A program made the translations under genes and the position numbers. The notes beneath the pieces were generated by a model, which searched no databases, had not been told where the DNA came from, and saw only the letters and a program-made list of their open reading frames with translations. A stretch of DNA of 64,000 bases from Ornithodoros turicata. Its lineage: Eukaryota; Arthropoda; Arachnida; Ixodida; Argasidae. This document shows positions 21,457-34,300 of the stretch, in pieces (position 1 is the stretch's first letter; every line of letters begins with the position of its first letter). The stretch is from NCBI RefSeq assembly GCF_037126465.1, contig NC_088204.1, positions 77,065,807 to 77,129,806 on the forward strand, written 5' to 3'.

Positions 21457-24400
21457 CTAGCCAATGAACTTTTCCATGGCGAAATTTGTGCTTGCGAGGC
21501 CAATGTTGATGTCACTTGGCACAAGCTTCCATGTACAGTTCTGCAAAAGAAAACATCCAGAGATGCGTCCCATGTATTCCGAGGCAGGCAGAGCGTCCGC
21601 AACACTTACGCGTACCACTTCCAGGACTTCACGAATGTGCGGTTTGTCGGGCTGCAAACAAATTTGAAATATGTTATAGGCTACGCTTGTAACGAGTGAC
21701 GTGATATTTAGCTCAAACTGAAAAAAAAAAGAAAGACAACGAAACACGAAGTATGCAGTTTGTTCCCGTAAATCGTTCAAAAACAAATCTGAACACCATG
21801 TGAGGTGAAAGGCCCACCAGTGACAGGTATTTCTTCGAATGTGCCACGCTCTCTTTTTTTTCTTTACCATGACTGTTGTCGCGACAGTAAAGTGGTCTGC
21901 ACGATTAGCTTGGTGAAGCACTGGAGATTATTGTGCAGCATTGGTCTAGGATATCATTACACATTTCAATGGAATCATAAAAATAGAAGACTGCGGTTTA
22001 TCCTGCTCCAACTTTGCAGACTGATACCCATTTGTATGAGGTTATACTGGATCTTTTCCCCAAACATTGTGATGCTGTAGACAACACAAGAATAATCACG
22101 CAAAATGCATTTCCATCAACCTACCTTACTCAGAAGCCCCCATTATTTTCCTGCGTGTGCTTCATTTTCATATCACCACACACAGGCGACGCAACATACT
22201 GGAGATACGATTAGAAGAAGATGGCCCTCTGTTTACAAACATGTGACGTCACGAGAGGACTGGTTCGAGTTTCTATTTTGTTGTGGGCAAGGAGGGGGAA
22301 AAACGCGTCGGCTGATAGGCTGATAAAACTCATAGTGCCCACCAAGCATGCTTTGCGCGGCGGCGTTACGTAATAAATGGTGTAAGGACTCAGGTCGTCT
22401 TATAGACGACCTGTTGTAAATGGCGCCACCTGTGTATGATCAGGTGAACGTACAGTAGGCAAAGAAAAAATGAGTAAAGAAAGGGTAAAGGAAAGAAATT
22501 GTGGAATTGAGTGAGACGTGCCCTTGTAACTACAGGCATAGCGTGTGATTTTGCTTAATTTCTAATTTTTTCTTGTTACAAGACCATAATGCTTGCAAAA
22601 AATTACAATAAAGCTTCAGACATATCATTATGAGTACTGCAAAATTCGGGGCGTGATACGCCCTCATTCTCTATTCTTACGACGCAATCGAGATGTGTAG
22701 CGATTGCTAGACTACCCTTGTGGATACGGCACAACGTTAAAACTTCAGAGAAAATGTCCAGGACACAATCTTTGTGCCAGTTTATCTCACTCCAAGAATG
22801 GCATGTCACTAAGGTGAAAATTTTTTTCACCATGTATCAGCTGGCCTGCACCCTTGCCCTTTTGCCCTTTTGCCATGTCACTAAGGGCACAATACGCATG
22901 AGAAGTAATCGGGGGCGACGTCAAACGAAACCCCTCTCTATATATATAAAAAATAAAAATAAACATAAAGCTGTCTATAAAGTCTGCTATCAATCGGTGA
23001 TCCACAAACCACGGGAGGTTATCTACTGGTGTCAGCGAGCCATTAGACGAACAGTGGCTAATTTCTAACCAGTTCAGCTATGATGGCCTCCATGACGCAG
23101 TCCGATATCTCCCACTTGTAGCTATCCAGTGCATCCTGGAAAGAGGCAGCAATTATCACAGTCAGCCAATGACATAGAAACGAGACCAAAGGCTCATGTA
23201 CGCCCTACGAGCGGGGTAACGCCGCGTTTTGGTTAAATAATCAAATTACTCACCTCCTGTCACTTACCGTTATCAAATGCTTTAACCGGTCGTGACAACG
23301 CTGATATGCTCTGCAGTACTTTCTCACCGTCTGGAGTAACAGCAAAAGGGTACGTGTCACGTGTGTTAATGCAGCCATGCACAAGGTGCCTGCACCTGAG
23401 GCCTGTTCCGACATAGGAAGATTTGCTAAATAGCGCTAGAAAACAGCGCTATATTTTCGTCCTTGCAGTGCTGCAAACCGCTAAAACGCATAGCTTGCCG
23501 GAGTTGAGCTCGTGTAAACTTTTTCAGCGCTGGATTCGTGGTGGCCAATAAGGAGCTCCTTCAGCGATGACGTCGCGGAAGCCGTGGAGATGTTTTGCTT
23601 CCGCATTTCAGGGCACAACAACCGCATTGGAACAAGCGAGTTTGTCATCCGAAATGTCTGATGCTGTCGAACTCCGGTGGCGCCATGATGGGAGGGACCG
23701 GAAACAACCACCGAACTTCCGCTGAATTATAGCGCTAGCGCCGTTTTGCAAGTGAGAAAAGCCCGATGACAGTGAGCGCGTTTTTGAGCGCTATTTTGTA
23801 GCGCTATGTTAGTGTGCTGCTGTATGTCGGAACAGGCTTCTATTGGATGTATTTCACGACAAACCACTCGGAACATGTTCAACATTTCACATGTTAAACA
23901 GATGCCACTTGGCATGTTTTATATGTGGATTACGAGCTCACAAAATGCTATATCATAATGAGATTGATAAGAGCGAGGCTAATTTTCTGAGAAACAGTTG
24001 GTCATGTGGGGTCTACGAATAATGGCGAATTTTGGGTGGTGATTTCGTGACATATATATATATATATTTTTTTTTTTCGCTAGATCCCGCCTGTTCTCGC
24101 CAGTTTTGCCAGATCGCACATTTTCGCGTCTCGACTTGTCACACGCTGCATTCGCAGACATATGGGGAGCGACTTTCTTTATTTTTTTGTTCTCCTAAAG
24201 TTAAATAAATAAGCACTTCGATTTATCAGATCAATTACTAACACTCTACTTTCCTGCAAAACTTCCACCAAAGTTTCTCTCGTTCATCTCTTTGTATTAC
24301 GTCGCCTTAACATCATTATATGCTAAATATTTACTCCCACACTCTTAAAAATGAACTTCACCGTAATGCGCTCTCCTAACCAACCATCATCCCGACACAG

Positions 24401-27400
24401 TAAAATACACAGCAAAGCTTGCACAGTAAAGGTTGAAAGTTCGACCCGTCCCGCCCCTGTCCTTTGTTCGCGTTTCGCCAGCCAACCATCCCGAATGACA
24501 TCGGTCTCGCCCCTGATTTGTTTAAAATGGGGGACGTACACATACTACTTATGTAGTACATATATTGGTGCGAAAAAGGCGTTCGCTTCCCGTTTTGAAC
24601 AAATCAGAGGCGGCCGAGAGCGATGTTATTCGGGATTATAGTCGCGGCTTCGCAGCTTGTATCGAACCGGTCAACGACATGCTAAGGACTAAAGTTCCTT
24701 GCCTGTAGGTTTGCAATCTCTGTGGCTCCTGCAAAGGAAACGATGCGATGGAAACACGCCTGGGCCATTTTCGTCATGAGTGCAGCTCCTTTTGCTCGTA
24801 CAACCACACCGTCTGGCAGGGAAACAAAACGTTATGCCAACTGGGTATCCGTGTTCATCGTCTGTCCCCGGAGAGTGCACTCTCACTTGTCATTTCTTAC
24901 TCGTTCTAGTGTTCAAATATCGATTGTATCTCATTACGGCCGAAGTCTGATTACGGACGTTGTCTCATTACGGCCGAAAGTCTCATTACTATGGGTCTGT
25001 TATATGGGTTCCTTTTACTAAGAGGAATTATGACAACGAGGATTCAAAATCAAGCACTGAGATTTATTTTTAACAGTTACGGCTCTTCTATTACAACGTT
25101 ATAGCAAAGAGGAAACTTAGGCAGCATTCAGGACAAATTTAGGACGGAGGCACCCAACTAATGCGTGGAATACATAACATCGACACAGATTCTTACAGAA
25201 GGTTTCGCGAACTTCGTCCTACAAGAAGCTCTCATAGTACCCTTTTCCAAGAACCATTCGCACGCGTAGATTGTTTCAAATAGTCGTTTTGTGGCGGCCC
25301 GTGGATGACGACGCGCCTCTGCTGCCGCGCGCCATTGCGCCTGCCAGCCAGTTCTACCGGCACCGTCCTACCGTGAGGCCATGCACATCTGCCCGCTGGG
25401 ACATTCCATCAACGCCATTGAATCCTCGATGTTTGACCCGAAATGCGCGCAATATAATGAATATGGTCAATGAAATGGAGCAGCAGGAGTTGAACCCGCT
25501 CCCAACGGATATGCGTTCCGAAGATCCTACCGTTACACCTCACTGGCAGCTGCTGGTCCCTTTTCGACTGCTTCGTTTCATTGATCTGATTGCTTTGGGC
25601 GAAATTCAGGCTATGTGTTGTCATCCTCTGTCTTTCTTCGCCTCACCTTCTACTGTGATAATGAGTATGGTGGGCGGATACATATTTTACAAATTGCAAG
25701 ATGCATTTTTGGGGTTGGTGCCTCTTCGCTCTTTTGACCCGGGCGCGCCGACCCCCAAAGGCTAGTGTCAGTCTCTTAGCGGGACTTCCCGGGGGAGGCG
25801 GCGCCCCCCATAGTTCATGTTCCGGGGGGCAAGGGCTCCCGAGCCCCCCCGCAGTCGGCGCCTATGGCCATGAAGCATGTGGGCGCACCATGTCCTGGGT
25901 GGAAGAGCATGGCGGCGTCCGCCAGCGCCTGCTTGATGGCCGTGAAAGCAGCTTCAGCAGCTTCGGTCGTGTGGACGCGGGACGACGGCTTTGCGTGGGA
26001 ACGAAGGTAAGTGAGGGGCTGAATGATGGCTGCGAAGTTGGCAATAAACCTGCGGTGAAAGTTCACCAGCCCAAGGAAGCGTCGGAGCTGACGAATAGTT
26101 GAGGGCTGGGGAAATTCCCTGATTGCCTTGACTTCGTGCTCGAGAGGGCGAGTCCGAGTATACGTAATGGCCGAGAAACTCGAGCTCGGGCACGCCGAAA
26201 AGGCACTTCTTCGCGTTAACTAACACGCCATAATCCTGAACGCCTGCGGAAAAGTTGTCTGAGATTGTGCTCTTGTTGTTGTTGTGACGAGCTGAATACT
26301 AAGAGGTCGTCAATGTAGGAAACAACGAAATCCTGGCCCCGGACTGCCTCATTGATGAAGCGCTGAAAGGTATGTGCGGAATTGCGCAACAAGGGCATCC
26401 GGACGTACTCAAGCAATCCAAAGGGTGTAATAATGGCCGTCTTTGGTATGTGCTCCCGGTCGACAGGAATCTGGTGGTACACTTTTATGAGATCTATCTC
26501 GGAAAATACTTTTGCAGCCGCCAGATGTTCAGTGAAATCGTAAATATGCGGCCCGGTCGGGGACAGTTCTTGCGTTGAGAGCCCTAAAGCGTAACTTTTA
26601 CTAATTTTTTCGACTATTTCTGTAGCGATCCTATGCGTAGTTTTTGTTGGGTCTGTGGTTATCCGTGAAGGACTTCATATTTCTATAGAAAAGAAAAGTA
26701 AGTTTCGCTTGCCAATTTTCAAAATTCAATTGAAAAAAATAAATTTCCCGCAATTAAAAATTGTCGAAAGCCTTCCTCAATGGTGGCAAAAGTATGGTAT
26801 TTGTTTTTTTGAAGCACATGTTTATTTACCAGACTTTTATCCCCCGAATTTAGAAAAAAACCCCCCCGAAAACTTCATGCTCTAGCTATATGTGAACCGG
26901 TGACCTGGAACAAAGTGAAAAATCGAGCTGTTTGGTGATCCACAGGAAACGTTAAAACCCCAGTGCTTGCGAACACAAAAAAGACGTACACGACAATAAG
27001 ATACTGACTGAAGAACAATGATTCTAATCAAGACATGTTTGCGCTCAAAATAACAAAATTCAGGCCCCTCACATTATATTGTCAGACAAACACCACATGT
27101 GCAAGTAGTTATCCTCTCGGTCAAGCCTGGTACAGACATCCTGATTTTTATCAGCTCACAATAAGATCTTCGACACTTTTCTTTGTCACGTACCTTTGTG
27201 ATCACCGCCAAGTAGCTTGGGTCACCATCAAACCCAAACCGAATATATGTACAAACGTGTTGCTGGTTTTTCTCATTTGCCTAAAAAATTACCACGCTTT
27301 TCTGGATGAAATTTTGCACACGTGATCTTAAAATCGATTGATTCATTTGTAAAAGAAAAAAGGATCTTAAAATCAGTCAAGAGATCTAGGCTGTTCCTTC

Positions 27401-27518
27401 ATGCAGAGAGTCCATGAATGACCTTACAGTTTTTTCCGCAGGCTGGTTCCATCGACGCTGATTTGATGTTGAGCTCTAGTAACAGAGCCATCATCGCTGT
27501 TAATCGATAGGAGTTCAT
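21457..27518 (-). CDS. Gene 3: small secreted four-cysteine protein, hybrid duplicate
   Basis: CDS joins 27428-27518, 24703-24812, 23070-23135, 21610-21651 and 21457-21540 on the minus strand: 393 nt, 130 residues, no disabling change seen. Exon 1 encodes the same signal peptide as gene 2. Exon 2 reads YGVVVRAKGAALMTKMAQAC, exon 3 DALDSYKWEISDCVMEAI, exon 4 PDKPHIREVLEVVR, exon 5 NCTWKLVPSDINIGL to EKFIG-stop. Cysteines 27, 50, 80 and 105 are kept, and N104-C-T is a possible glycosylation site absent in gene 2. Donors are GTAAGG, GCAAGG (GC-AG), GTTAGA (weak) and GTAAGT. Exon 1 is in duplication unit 2 and exons 2-5 in unit 1, so the gene spans a duplication junction. Intron 4 is 69 nt and open in frame, so retention would add 23 residues. 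Function unknown. Confidence 0.82.
22225..22430 (+). repeat. Interspersed repeat with CTCTGTTTACAAACATGTGA and a hairpin end
   Basis: Also present at 3585-3765 between genes 1 and 2, and in units 2 (about 32155-32345) and 3 (about 43333-43525). All three unit copies end in the perfect hairpin CAGGTCGTC-TTATA-GACGACCTG (22391 in unit 1). This suggests an old element older than the segmental duplication. Confidence 0.5.
23401..23837. mobile_element. MITE in intron 2 of gene 3 (unit 1 copy)
   Basis: Perfect 15-bp terminal inverted repeat GCCTGTTCCGACATA / TATGTCGGAACAGGC. The interior is rich in AGCGCTA palindromes. I see no clear target duplication. Confidence 0.6.
24340..24640 (+). mobile_element. 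Palindromic AACTTCACCG repeat, unit 1 copy in gene 3 intron 2
   Basis: TTAAAAATGAACTTCACCGT, CCAACCATCATCCCGA, repeated CCAACCATCCCGAATGACAT, CTGATTTGTTTAAAA and CGTTTTGAACAAATCAGAGG. Units 2 and 3 carry the same element at 34995-35300 and 46195-46500. Confidence 0.55.
25290..25415 (+). mobile_element. Truncated LTR of the TRIM-like element at unit 1/2 junction
   Basis: Begins TGTGGCGGCCCG like the LTR at 47163 and follows it to ACATTCCATCA. It then breaks into the start of unit 2 instead of continuing TCGCCGGTCAGG. The identical structure recurs at 35952-36077 at the unit 2/3 junction. The break is the duplication junction. Confidence 0.8.
25477..25552 (-). repeat. tRNA-related sequence at start of unit 2
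   Basis: Minus strand shows an A-box-like GTGTAACGGTAGGAT and a B-box GGGTTCAACTCC about 30 nt apart, but no proper acceptor stem or 7-nt anticodon loop. It is a tRNA-derived SINE head or tRNA pseudogene. Copies are at 13153-13215 (shortened) and 36139-36214. Confidence 0.4.
25848..26573 (-). pseudogene. Ty3/gypsy reverse transcriptase fragment, unit 2
   Basis: Copy of the 13525-14262 fragment: YHQIPVDREHIPKTAIITPF, SYIDDLLVFSS, LVNAKKCLFGVPELEFLGHY and FLGLVNFHRRFI-like segments. A 5-nt deletion at about 26151, absent from unit 3, shifts the frame after the YVYSD segment. A second shift lies near 26220. It lies in intron 1 of gene 3. Confidence 0.87.
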
Positions 27519-30500
27519 CGAAAATAGCTTTACAGCCCGCATTGAAAATTTGGACCACAATGATGATGTTGTGAAAATTGAGAGATGATGAACGATGGAA
27601 AGGGGGGTGGGGGAATTGATCAATTGTCTCTTGTGAAAGGTTGTTTGACGTAGAGCAGCTGCAGGAAGCAACACTGTTATCTTCACCGGCATTCGCTTTT
27701 CCTCCGCATGTCCGTTCGTCCCTGACGAACACAAAACAAGCTATCGAATCAAGTCTAGGTATAATAATGAGTGCTGATATTTCTGTGGCAAATGTCGAGG
27801 AGTTTTGAATGTGCTAGGTAGTTGGCTGTGTCATCCGATACCTCAATTCGAACAACGACAACACCAGCCAACAGCATTAAACCAATAGACCTCTCCCTGT
27901 TTATAAACAAATGACGTCATAGTGTTCGACAGCGCCACCAATTTGGTAGAGTTGAACTACACTGGAAGCTACGGGCGAACAAGGTCGCGCCCGAAAGCTA
28001 CGGTCTTAAGAGGATTACGATGGTCCCTGAAAGGGACGCGAGCGTCGGTCCTACTTTTTTTTTTCAATAGGAGGCAGCGAACAAGTGCCCATCCGTGGAA
28101 CCCAGCCCTTCACTTCCGATTTGTTTCGGCTTCTGTCTATCTACCAACGTCATGGTCCAATGGTCATTCTCAAGAGGAAGGAAGGGGGGCAGTGTTACGA
28201 GAATGAGGAAGAGGGCCCGCCATAAGAAAGGCAGGGACACTTCAACTTCTTCAGGATAGAACCGACTGAGGTTGAGGGATCGGGACCTTGTAACAACAAC
28301 AACAGCAACAACAAAAACAACAGCAATAACAAACGATAATAATAATAAATACTTTATTCGGAAAAATAGTCGAGGTACGATGCACGGACCTGCCTAAGCC
28401 CAGGGTAATAATAAAAATAAAAATAAAAATAATAAAGGCTCAATAACAGGCGCTATAATAATCGGGAATACATTTGCGCGTAAAGTGAACTTGAACAGGG
28501 CTTGCCCTCACACTCCTAGTTTGTGTACATTTTTGCAATATTGACTATATAAAGATTACGATTACATACCCGCCTGGACAGAATTAGGATGCACTGTTAT
28601 CTTATCTCAAAATTTTTCGTGCTTTCCCACAAGCCCAAATGAAGTGACAGTTCGGAAGGTGAAGTACTATTACAGGTATTGAAGATTTTATTCCATGATG
28701 ATCATTGATGATTTTTTTTAATGAGTGAATTAGTAGATATATACCGGCTGGCCATTAGTGGATCCTGTCATCTTCGAGATAGCGTCGTTGAGATGTCCTT
28801 ACTCTAGTTTTCCTACTATGCTTCATATAGGAGCGTCTCTCCCAATGAATTTTCGTAATGAGGCTTGCGAACCTAATCGAAATGCGGCGTTTCATTATTT
28901 CATTCAGTCCTCGTGTCCAAAAAGAATTAGTACGAAACAAGGTCGGGGGCAGTAAACCCGGTGAGTGAGCAACGGAATATATTTACACACAACCAAGAAA
29001 TTCTTTTATGTTGACTCACCTGTGAACGAAGCACTGCCACGGTTCAGGATTGCAAATTTTGAGTTGCGATTTTACGGTACCGAATGCAGTACTAGCGTAG
29101 TCTACAATGTCTGTGACAGTCATATGTCGGTCACTGCGGATAAATTTCTCGCAGACGTGCCACGGCTTCCTCAGTGTTGCGGGTGGAAGAGTCTGCTCTG
29201 GCGACGGTCATTTTCAAAGAATACACTTCCGAAACGAAAGTATCACCCACATCTAACAGGGACAACCGCCGGTCCAAACTGTGTCTTTGTGCTTCTTTTA
29301 GTTCCACCATTAAAGTGCCACACGGGACTCAGAAAACAGCGTTCATTTTACTTAGTCCATGAAAAGAAGGTGCCTGAAGGATTCTATACGCGAAATTTCA
29401 ATCCTGTTTAGGATTTTCTGTTTGTAGGATTCTGAAGACACGACATTTAATCCGTAGTGGCACTCTCAGGTGTCAACCAACTCGCCTGCCGAGAGGGATG
29501 TCCTGGAACGGTTTACGCCTAAGCTCGGTGGACCAGTCGAGGCTAGAGCTACGCGCCACCCTCTACTGCGGCGCCGCTGCCACCAGTTGTGCTGGCACTG
29601 CAACCTGTCGGCTTCACATAGCGGTACATCGATTTCGAAACTCAGTGATATCGATGAATTTCCTGCAGAAATGAGAAAAAACTCGTTCTTCATATTTTCC
29701 TCTACGAAGAGCTGTCTGACCTACTTCACAGTGTGAAGGGGCAAAACTCGACTCCTCACTCGTAGGTCGGCTGGCACCTGCGAAGGAGTTTCCGGGGGCT
29801 CTACGCTGTAAGATGATATATATGGCATAGCGGCCAGAGGCTCTAAATGCTTTAAAGGGGTAGGGAGGGTGGTCTCTCACACTGTTACCATACATTCTGG
29901 TCATCTGGATGCTCCCCGAATGGAATACAAAGCGTATATTGCTCAACTTGCGCATAGAGGCGCCGCCAAACGCCATGAGGAGTAGACTAAGAGGAGTAGA
30001 GGGAGACAAACACACACTGGAGCGTTTGTCTCCCTCCACTCCTCTTGTCTGCGTTCTTACCGCTGATTACTTTACTCTTAGATATGTACAAACAGGCCCA
30101 CATTTTTAGTCTTCTAGGATGGTCCTGTCTACCACGTGATCACACACGTCACCCAAGCAACATGGCCGCCTCCATAGATGAAAAAGGATCCTGGCATGGA
30201 TCCGTGTGAATGGTGACAAAAGGTGACAGAGAATTTATTACGCGGACACCGACGGCATGTAACAAAGCGATACAAACCGAAACTGAAAAGAAGGTCACGT
30301 GGTGGACGGGAAGTAATTGCGGTCTTGACTAAAGTGACCGCCAGGGGGTACCTACGCCGCTCATAGCCACAGTTGCTTCGCGGCGCTAACACCGAATTTT
30401 CTAAACAATAACGGCAGATGACGTCACCACGAGTCGCAGGCGTCTGTCTTGCTATAGAAGGACGCACGCACCTCTGAGCTTCTCCTCCCTCCGCTCCACG

Positions 30501-31395
30501 TTGGCTTGGTTGGTCAAAGCTTGACGTGTACATGGTATTCAAGGGTGTACATATCGGCAAGTATAGACGTGTTTCTCTGGGCCAGGTGGCGCGAGTGAGC
30601 AGCAACCTCAGCGCCCCAAATTGTGCAACACGCGGTCGTTTAGCAGACGACGCGACACTTTCAAATACACAGACTCAAGTTGTTCGCACTTTTCAAGAAG
30701 CACCGCTTTTTCTGTGGATTTCCTACAGGTTTTGTAGCTTCCTTGGCACTATACCGTTTGAAACATCATGCAAAACACGCTGATGAAACGACCTACTGTT
30801 GGGATCTGTGGCCGTTTGGGCCCGAAATGGCGCTGTGCAAACTTCACTGCAACAGGCCTATAGGACATGTACGGGCGTGTTTTTTTTATTCAGCTCTCCC
30901 GCGAGTTGGGTATGGCGTTCTTCTATCTACCTAGATAGAAGATTAGATCAGAACAATAGAGTAGTCTTCTGGTTGGCCACAAAAAGAACTTTGGAACATT
31001 TTCATAAACTAACTCCAAACGTAAAGCTTTCAAAACTCGGTCAAGACCAAGCTGAAGAGGACAAACTGTCGTGTATAGCAGACGGCGAAGCTGCACGCGC
31101 ATGTGTGTAACATCATATCCCCGGGTTACGCTGCTTAGGAGCCGGTTAACCCTGGCTATTTTTCGGCACAGAGTTACTATAGGGTCTCATTTCCGCTGGC
31201 TTAGAGTAGCTCAGAGTTGCCAGAGTAGAATAAGAAAACGCGCCCGTAGAAAAATATTGTTTTTCTATAGTGTGTGATACAGTGTGTGCATAATGTAATT
31301 AACCGCATCTATCAGAGTGTCACAACTCCTTTAAGGAAGACACGTTCATTCTCTCCAGCGGAAGGTGTTACGCTTTCAGCACGCGCTCTTGGGCA

Positions 31396-34300
31396 CTAGC
31401 CAATGAGCTTGTCCATGGCGAAACTTGTGCTTGCGAGGCCAATGTTGATGTCATTCGGCACAAGCTTCCACGTACAGTTCTGCAAAAGAAAACATCCAAA
31501 GATGCGTCCCATGTATTCCGAGGCAGACAGAGCGTCCACAACACTTACGCGTACCACTTCCAGGACTTCACGAATGTGCGGTTTGTCGGGCTGCAAACAA
31601 ATTTGAAATATGTTATAAGCTACGCTTGTAACGAGTGACGCGATAATTAGCTCAAGCTGAAAAAAAAAGAAAAAGAAAAGGAAAGACAACGAAAGACGAA
31701 GTATGCAGTTTGTTCCGGTAAGTCATTTAAAAACAAATCTGAACACCATGTGAGTTGAAAGGTCAGAGAAAGGCCCACCAGTTATACATATTTCTTCGAA
31801 GGTGCACGCTCTCTTTTTTTCTTTACCATGACTGTTAACGCTACAGTAAAGTGGTTTGCACTATTGGCTTGGTGAAAGAGTGGATATTATTGTGCAGCAT
31901 TGGTCTAGGATATCAATACACATTTCAATGGAATCATAAAAATAGAAGACTGCAGTTTATCCTGCTCTAACTTTGCAGACTGATAGCCATTTGTCTGAAG
32001 TTATACTGGACCTTTTCCCCAAACATTATGATGCTGTAGACAAGACAAGAATAATCACGCAAAATGCATTTCCAACAACCTACCTCACTCAAAAGCCGCT
32101 ATTATTTTCCTGTGTGTACCTCATTTTCATATCACCACACACAGGTGATGCAACATGTAACGTCACGAGAGGACTGGTTCGAGTTTCTATTTTGTTGTGG
32201 TGGGCAAGGAGGGGGAAAAACGCGTCGGCTGATAGGCTGATAAAACCGATAGAGCCTCTCAAGCATGCTTTGCACGGCGGCGTTACGTAATGAGTGGCGT
32301 AAGGACTCAGGTCGTCTTATAGACGACCTGTTGTAAATGACGCCACCTGTGTATGATCAGGTGAACATAAAGTAGGCAAAGAAACTAATGGATAAAGAAA
32401 GGGTAAAGAAGAAAATGGTGGAACTGAGTGAGAAGTGCCCTTGTAACTACAGGCATGACATGTGATTTTGTTTAATTTCAAATTTTTTCTTACTACAAGA
32501 CCGTAATGCTTGCAAAAAATTACAATAAAGCTTCAGACATATCATTATGAGTACTGCAAAGTTTGGGACGTGATACGCCCTCATTCTCTATTTTTACGAC
32601 GCAATCGAGATGTGTAGTGATTGCTAGACTACCCTTTTAGATACGGCACAACGTTAAAACTTCTGAGAAAATGCCCAGGACACAATCTTCAGGCCAGTTC
32701 ATCTCACTCCAGGAATGACATGCCACTAAGTGCACAATACGCATGAGAAGTAATCGGGGGCGACGTCAAACAAAACCCCTCTCTCTCTATATATAAAAAA
32801 ACAAAAAAAAAACATAAAGCTGTCTATAAAGTCTGCTATCAATCGGTGATCCACAAACCACGGGAGGTTATCTACTGGTGTCAGCGAGCCATTAGACGAA
32901 CAGTGGCTAATTTCTAACCAGTTCAGCTATGAGGACCTCCATGATGCAGTCCGATATCTCCCACTTGTAGCTATCCAGTGCATCCTGGAAAGAGGTAGCA
33001 ATTATCACAGACAGCCAATGACATAGAAACGAGACCAAAGGCTCATGTACGCCCTACGAGCGGGGTAACGCCGCGTTTTGGTTAAATAATCAAATTACTC
33101 ACCTCCTGTCACTTACCGTTATCAAATGCTTTAACTGGTCGTGACAACCCTGATATGCTCTGCAGTACTTTCTCAGCGTCTGGAGTAACAGCAAAAGGGT
33201 ACGTGTCACATGTGTTAATGCAGCCATGCACAAGGTGCCTGCACCTGAGGCCTGTTCCGACATAGGGAGATTTGCTAAATAGCGCTAGAAAACAGCGCTA
33301 TATTTTCGTCCTTGCAGTGCTGCAAACCGCTAAAACGCATTGCTTGCCGGAGTTGAGCTCGTGTCAACTTTTTCAGCGCTGGATTTGAGGTGGCCAATGA
33401 GGAGCTCCTTCAGCGATGACGTCGCGGAAGCCGTGGAGACGTTTTGCTTCCGCATTTCAGGGCACAACAACCACATTGGAACAAGTGAGTTTGTCATCCG
33501 AAATGTCTGATGCTGTCGAACTCCGGTGGCGCCATGATGGGAGGGACCGGAAACAACCACCGAACTTCCGCTGAATTATAGCGCTAGCGCCGGTTTGCAA
33601 GTGAGAAAAGAGCGCTATTTTGTAGCGCTATATTAGTGTGCTGCTGTATGTCGGAACAGGCTTCTATTGGATGTATTTCGCGACAACCCACTCGGAACAT
33701 GTTCAACATTTCACATGTTAAACAGATGCCACTTGGCATGTTTTATATGTGGATTACGAGCCGATGAAATGCTATATCATAATGAGATTGATAAGAGCGA
33801 GGCTAATTTTCTGAGAAGCAGATGGTCATGTGGGGTCTACGAATAATGGCAAATTTTGGGTGGTGATTGCGTGACATATATATATATATATATTTCGCTA
33901 GATCCCGCCTGTTCTCGACAGTTTTGCCAGATCGCGCATGTTCGCGTGGCTTCCTCCAAACGCCAGGAATTTACCAGCTGGCACTTTTTTCACCTGGCCT
34001 CGAAGCGACCGGGTAGCGAATTGCCCAACTATATTTGGTGTCGTCACATCTGTACCGCGAGCGTGGCGAGAGCCTTGATTGGCTCGCACGTCGAAGTTCA
34101 CGTGGGTTAGCAGACGATGGAACCCGAAGAAGAGCGACCGCGATGCCCCTAGCGTGATCCTAGCGACTAAAACCGCTAGCACTCATGTTCGGGTGGCAAA
34201 GGTCACGTGATCCAGCGCGGGCGCCGACCGGCACAGACCTAGCAATTTCCGAGGCCAGGTCGTGTTGCCACGAAAAGACCACCCGTATTCGCCATAAGAA

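Larger units (their letters stand above)
13093..25415. repeat. Tandem segmental duplication, unit 1 (about 12.3 kb)
   Basis: Left boundary is where homology to units 2 and 3 begins (cattgaatcctcgatg at 13093, 25416 and 36078). It holds exon 1 of gene 2, exons 2-5 of gene 3 and the spacer between them. Compared with units 2 and 3 it keeps a gypsy integrase end (about 16290-16740) that they lack. It has a gypsy segment at about 19960-20950 where they have about 385 nt of other sequence. It lacks about 430 nt present at 33945-34380 and about 370 nt present at 34445-34815 in unit 2. It is the most divergent unit, but its last kilobase matches unit 2 at a constant offset of 10662. Confidence 0.9.

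Noticed and set aside
23401..23837. CRISPR-like or satellite array because of repeated AGCGCTA motifs
   Set aside because: No regular spacing or spacers; the region is bounded by one inverted repeat and behaves as a single MITE.
24689..24886. Alternative cysteine-rich frame over exon 2 on the minus strand
   Set aside because: Comparison of genes 1, 2 and 3 places silent changes in the YGVVVRA frame; the cysteine-rich frame does not fit the phase-1 junction.
25477..25552. Functional tRNA gene
   Set aside because: A- and B-box-like motifs are present but no acceptor stem or standard anticodon loop can be folded, and the sequence is a dispersed repeat.
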